In this document: piece after piece, positions 5,582 through 8,140 of the stretch
How positions within the stretch are numbered: the first letter of the stretch is position 1
Layout of the letters: each line of letters starts with the position of its first letter
From: Bacillota bacterium
Lineage (GTDB): Bacteria > Bacillota > Clostridia > Peptostreptococcales > Anaerovoracaceae
Assembly: GCA_016302925.1 (NCBI GenBank)
Contig: JAEDMR010000087.1
Coordinates: 1-8,140, forward strand
Length of the DNA: 8,140 nt
Reading direction: 5' to 3'
Made by a program: the position numbers and the translations under genes
Notes under the pieces: generated by a model
The model's database searches: none
What the model saw: the letters and a program-made list of their open reading frames with translations, nothing else
What the model was told of the DNA's origin: nothing

Positions 5582-8042
5582 GTTCCGCACCTCCTTCCTG
5601 CGCTTCTTCCGATACTTCCTCCATAGTGCCCGAGATCACCGCAGCATTGACATCCCCCTGCACTACGCCGCGAACGCTGGCATTGATGCTGCCGTGAATT
5701 TCTCCGCGAATGATGCCGTCCACAAACAGGTAGCCGGCAGCCCGCTTCCGCTTCACCGGAACGCTGATATTGAAAGAGGTTCGCTCGATAATGGTGTCAC
5801 CCAGCAGCAGGATCTGGGGCAGGACGAACATGACCAGAATCAGGGAGATCAAAGTACCTCTTCCCAGGCATACGCCGATGCTGGATATGGTGGCTTCCGA
5901 AGTCATAACGCCGATCAGCGCCCCGGCGAAGGCCAGGATGGCACCGGATGTGATGATGGTCGGGAAGGCCTGATTCAGGGTCTCCACCATGGCGTCCTTG
6001 GCATTCATTTCCTTTTTCAGGGCCGAGAACCGGCTGGAAATGACGATGGCATAGTCGATGTTGGCACCCATCTGAATGGAGCTGACCACCAGATAGCTCA
6101 TGAAAAACAGCTTGGTGTCCGTCAGGTACGGGAAGGAGAAGTTGGTCCAGATACTTCCCTCGATGACCAGAATCAGCAAAACCGGCAGTCCCGCAGATCG
6201 GAAGGTCAGCAGCAGCACCACCATGACGATCAGGGCCGACACGATGGAGATCATCAGGTTGTCGTTGGCAAAGGACTTGGAAAGGTCGTACTGGCTGGTG
6301 GAATTTCCGGCCAGCAGCACGTCTCCGCCGTCATAATATTTGTCTGCCATGACGTGGATCCGGTCCAGGAACTGAAAGGTCTCTTCCCCGCCCACCGGCA
6401 GGTTCAGATAGACCAGCATGCGGCTGTAGTCCTGGCTCTGCAGCTGCTGACGGGCCTGATACAGCTGGTCATACAGATCCTGAAAGGTTTCCTCCAGATC
6501 ATCGTCCAGCTTGATATACCCATCCTCCATCATGTCATAAAGGTACATGACCATATCGATGATGGGCACTTCATAGTTATCCAGATCATTGACGATCCGC
6601 CCGTAGTCCTCTTCACTGGCCGCATAGGCGGCATACAGCGCCTCTGCCGCAGCGTAGTCCAGATCCAGCAGCTCCGAAAAAGCCCGGGGCGTCAGCCCGT
6701 CTGTCAGGGTGTAGCCGTCCATCACTTCCGTGTTGGCCAGGCCCAGGGCATGGTCCACTTCGTCGCAGGCCTCCAGGTCAGCCAGCAGATCCGCCTCCGC
6801 ATCGTAATCCCCGCCCGGCACGATCAGAGCGACCATGTTGGACGAGCCGAAGGTGTCTTCGATGGTCTCCTTGGCAGCGGTTACATCGTTTTTCTGGAAG
6901 GTTTTGATATCTTCCGTGCCGTACACATACGGGCAATTATTGGAAAAAATGAAGACAGCGATCAGCATCACCGCGAACACCGGCGGAATCACGAAACGGC
7001 TTTTCACTGCGAATTTTCCCACCGGCGTGATTTTCGGCACGAAATTCCTGTGGTGGGTCCGGTCGATCCACTTGCTGAACACCATCAGCAGCCCCGGCAT
7101 CAGGGTAAACACCGACAGCAGGCTGTATAGAATGGCCTTGATCAGGCAGATGCCCATGTCGAAACCGATGTGAAACTGCATGAACATCATGGCGCCCAAA
7201 CCGCCGATGGTGGTCAGACTGCTGGAGGCGATTTCCGGAATCCCTTTGCTGAGGGCGATGACCGTGGCATCATGGGCATCATACCGTTCCCGCTCTTCGG
7301 TATACCGGTGCACCAGAATCACGGCATAGTCGATGGCCAGGGCCAGCTGCAGCACCACCGTCACCGAATTGGACACGAAGGAAATGGTCCCGAACAAAAA
7401 ATTCGTCCCCATGTTCAGCAGTGCCGCCGCCATGAAGGTAATCAGCAAAACCGGCACTTCTGCATAGGTCTGGGATGTCAGCAGCAGTACCGCCACGATG
7501 ATCACCGCCGCAATCACCAGCACAAACCGTATCTCCTCCGCGATGATGTCGGAGATGGAATCGGTAATGGTGCTGGAAACATACACGTCGTACCCCTCGT
7601 ACTTGTCCAGAATCTGCTGCAGAGCCTCCTTGTTTCTTGCGTCCCCCTCTTCATAGTCAAAGGTCAGGTCGAACAGGGCCGACGCCTGCTTATAGTGTTC
7701 CTCCGAATCTTCAAAGGTAACGGAGGATACGCCTTCCACGGTTTCCATGTAGTCGGCAATGGCCTCTGCCTGGTCCAGGGAAATGTTCTGAACCATGACC
7801 CTTGCCGTCTCAAAGGTCACAAACTCCTTCTCCATTCGCTCCAACCCCCGCCTTGTCTCTGTGTCTTTCGACAGATAGGCGGATATATCGTTCTCCACGT
7901 TGACCCAGTTCATGGATACCATGGAGAAAATTGCACTTAAAATGAACAGGAGGAAAAACAGGTTTCGTTTATCTACGATGAACGAAGCGATTTTCAGCAT
8001 CACCTGGTTTTCCTCTGTCTTTGGTTTCCCCTTTTTGCTCAC
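5556..8042 (-). CDS. MMPL/RND-superfamily transporter with repetitive C-terminal tail
   Basis: An 828-residue inner-membrane transporter of the MMPL branch of the RND superfamily, which exports lipids or other hydrophobic or envelope-linked substrates using the proton gradient; the substrate here is unknown. Topology read from the sequence: TM1 about 28-46; extracellular loop 1, 47-170; TM2-TM6 about 171-320; TM7 about 350-367; extracellular loop 2, 368-592, with a helical Gln/Asp/Leu-rich segment about 512-540; TM8-TM12 about 594-748. The paired proton-relay motifs are present: AIDYA (Asp238-Tyr239) in TM4 and NIDYA (Asp663-Tyr664) in TM10. The cytoplasmic tail 749-828 carries a four-residue x-G/A-x-V/I repeat (775-802) and then an acidic Glu-rich end. 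The start is GTG with GAGGAG 9 nt upstream; the next Met (15) is just before TM1, making it a less likely start. The stop lies 26 nt inside the next gene, implying translational coupling with the GLUG protein. Confidence 0.94.
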   Translation of the reverse strand: MSKKGKPKTEENQVMLKIASFIVDKRNLFFLLFILSAIFSMVSMNWVNVENDISAYLSKDTETRRGLERMEKEFVTFETARVMVQNISLDQAEAIADYMETVEGVSSVTFEDSEEHYKQASALFDLTFDYEEGDARNKEALQQILDKYEGYDVYVSSTITDSISDIIAEEIRFVLVIAAVIIVAVLLLTSQTYAEVPVLLITFMAAALLNMGTNFLFGTISFVSNSVTVVLQLALAIDYAVILVHRYTEERERYDAHDATVIALSKGIPEIASSSLTTIGGLGAMMFMQFHIGFDMGICLIKAILYSLLSVFTLMPGLLMVFSKWIDRTHHRNFVPKITPVGKFAVKSRFVIPPVFAVMLIAVFIFSNNCPYVYGTEDIKTFQKNDVTAAKETIEDTFGSSNMVALIVPGGDYDAEADLLADLEACDEVDHALGLANTEVMDGYTLTDGLTPRAFSELLDLDYAAAEALYAAYAASEEDYGRIVNDLDNYEVPIIDMVMYLYDMMEDGYIKLDDDLEETFQDLYDQLYQARQQLQSQDYSRMLVYLNLPVGGEETFQFLDRIHVMADKYYDGGDVLLAGNSTSQYDLSKSFANDNLMISIVSALIVMVVLLLTFRSAGLPVLLILVIEGSIWTNFSFPYLTDTKLFFMSYLVVSSIQMGANIDYAIVISSRFSALKKEMNAKDAMVETLNQAFPTIITSGAILAFAGALIGVMTSEATISSIGVCLGRGTLISLILVMFVLPQILLLGDTIIERTSFNISVPVKRKRAAGYLFVDGIIRGEIHGSINASVRGVVQGDVNAAVISGTMEEVSEEAQEGGAEHAEEEKNQ
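5588..5596 (-). promoter_or_regulatory. Strong Shine-Dalgarno for the GLUG protein gene
   Basis: The minus strand reads AAGGAGGTG, a full-length match to the 16S anti-SD, with the ATG at 5581 starting 8 nt after the GGAGG core. It lies inside the coding region for the transporter's acidic tail and decides the start: the GTG at 5588-5590 is part of the SD and cannot be the initiation codon. Confidence 0.88.
5637..5720 (-). repeat. Tetrapeptide repeat in transporter C-tail (residues 775-802)
   Basis: Seven consecutive four-residue units follow the pattern x-G/A-x/a-V/I, beginning DGII, RGEI, HGSI, NASV and continuing through residue 802, with small residues at 776, 780, 784, 788, 792, 796 and 800 and Ile/Val at 778, 782, 786, 790, 794, 798 and 802. 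The regularity resembles the short beta-strand rungs of bactofilin-like or other beta-helical folds. The fold assignment is inference. Confidence 0.72.
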
Positions 8043-8140
8043 AATGTCAAACTCCTCTCTGCAAAATCCTCTCTGCGAGCTTCCGTCAACAAGCTCCCGT
8101 CAACGGTCCCTCCCGGCACGTCCCGTGCAACAAGATCCGG
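8039..8140 (-). CDS. Possible C-terminus of an upstream gene (partial)
   Basis: Only one of the three minus-strand frames stays open from the right edge; it runs 33 codons and ends with a TGA that overlaps the transporter GTG start as GTGA. The other two frames contain stops. This matches the overlapping architecture of every other junction in the window, which is the main support for calling it. The peptide ends ...DFAERSLTL and has no recognisable domain, so no family can be named. The presence of 14-bp tandem duplications and AGA/AGG codons leaves open that it is instead an untranslated leader. Confidence 0.4.
   Translation of the reverse strand, partial: PDLVARDVPGGTVDGSLLTEARREDFAERSLTL
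8049..8076. repeat. 14-bp imperfect tandem repeat pair A
   Basis: Two adjacent 14-bp units (8049-8062 and 8063-8076) match at 13 of 14 positions. On the minus strand they read GCAGAGAGGAGTTT and GCAGAGAGGATTTT, so the purine-rich ribosome-binding core of the transporter gene is present twice; the copy nearer the start is correctly spaced. Confidence 0.85.
8052..8057 (-). promoter_or_regulatory. Ribosome-binding site for the transporter gene
   Basis: GAGGAG lies 9 nt before the GTG start at 8042, and supports that GTG over the downstream Met15. It belongs to one unit of tandem repeat pair A. Confidence 0.7.
8077..8104. repeat. 14-bp imperfect tandem repeat pair B
   Basis: Two adjacent 14-bp units (8077-8090 and 8091-8104) match at 12 of 14 positions; on the minus strand they read GTTGACGGAAGCTC and GTTGACGGGAGCTT. 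They abut pair A directly. Each contains TTGACG, which resembles a -35 hexamer, but no matching -10 element is seen at the expected distance. Confidence 0.82.
8116..8128. repeat. Short inverted repeat (5-bp stem, 3-nt loop)
   Basis: GCACG and CGTGC flank a 3-nt spacer. It is small and not followed by a T-run on either strand, so it is not a convincing terminator. It could be part of an operator or simply chance. Confidence 0.3.

Noticed and set aside
5582..5590. GTG start that would extend the GLUG protein by three residues
   Set aside because: The GTG is the 3' end of the Shine-Dalgarno sequence itself, leaving no spacing; the ATG at 5581 is ideally placed.
5487..7130. Long plus-strand open frame (547 codons) opposite the transporter
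   Set aside because: It is antisense to the MMPL gene and gives a His/Gln/Asp-rich product without domains, spanning two unrelated sense genes. It is a composition artefact.
7170..7940. Plus-strand open frame (256 codons)
   Set aside because: Antisense to the N-terminal half of the transporter; low-complexity His/Gly/Gln product, no domain and no good ribosome-binding context.
8085..8090. TTGACG as a -35 promoter element for the operon
   Set aside because: No TATAAT-like hexamer is found 16-18 nt downstream in either repeat copy, and the region may be coding.
8116..8128. Inverted repeat as a Rho-independent terminator
   Set aside because: The stem is only 5 bp and no U-run follows on either strand.

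Overview
The window is an uninterrupted block of minus-strand genes, so transcription runs from high to low coordinates. It carries the end of what looks like one tightly packed operon: (a possible upstream gene end) - MMPL/RND-family membrane transporter - large secreted, membrane-anchored GLUG-repeat/coiled-coil protein - LOG-family nucleotide phosphoribohydrolase - PAS/AAA+/Fis-type sigma-54 activator, which is cut by the left edge. Every junction overlaps. There are 4-nt ATGA overlaps at 1374-1377 and 1916-1919, a 26-nt overlap at 5556-5581, and a probable 4-nt GTGA overlap at 8039-8042. No intergenic gap remains, and I see no internal terminator or convincing promoter.

Organism: moderately high GC, strong GGAGG-type Shine-Dalgarno sites, a Gram-positive style exported protein with a C-terminal membrane anchor, GLUG repeats with an InlB-like beta domain, and a PAS-sigma-54 activator together suggest a Clostridia-class Firmicute, perhaps a gut Lachnospiraceae or relative. 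This is inferred from gene content and style; there is no rRNA or phylogenetic marker in the window.

Layout: 8039-8140 is an open frame that may be the C-terminus of an upstream gene, containing two consecutive pairs of 14-bp imperfect tandem repeats. 5556-8042 is the transporter, with 12 predicted membrane segments, both Asp-Tyr proton-relay motifs and an unusual repetitive cytoplasmic tail. 1916-5581 is a 1221-residue surface protein in which an array of GLUG beta repeats is split by about 425 residues of helical coiled coil. 1374-1919 is the LOG-type enzyme. 1-1377 is the regulator, missing only its last few residues.

How they may work together (inference): the transporter and surface protein are translationally coupled and both face the outside of the membrane. 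The helical insert has 7-residue glycine spacing like that of YhgE/Pip-type proteins, so it may be a stalk or adaptor working with the transporter in export or envelope assembly. The LOG enzyme and the one-component PAS regulator may link expression to an intracellular nucleotide or other small-molecule signal. The four-gene set, rather than any one gene, is the candidate undescribed system.
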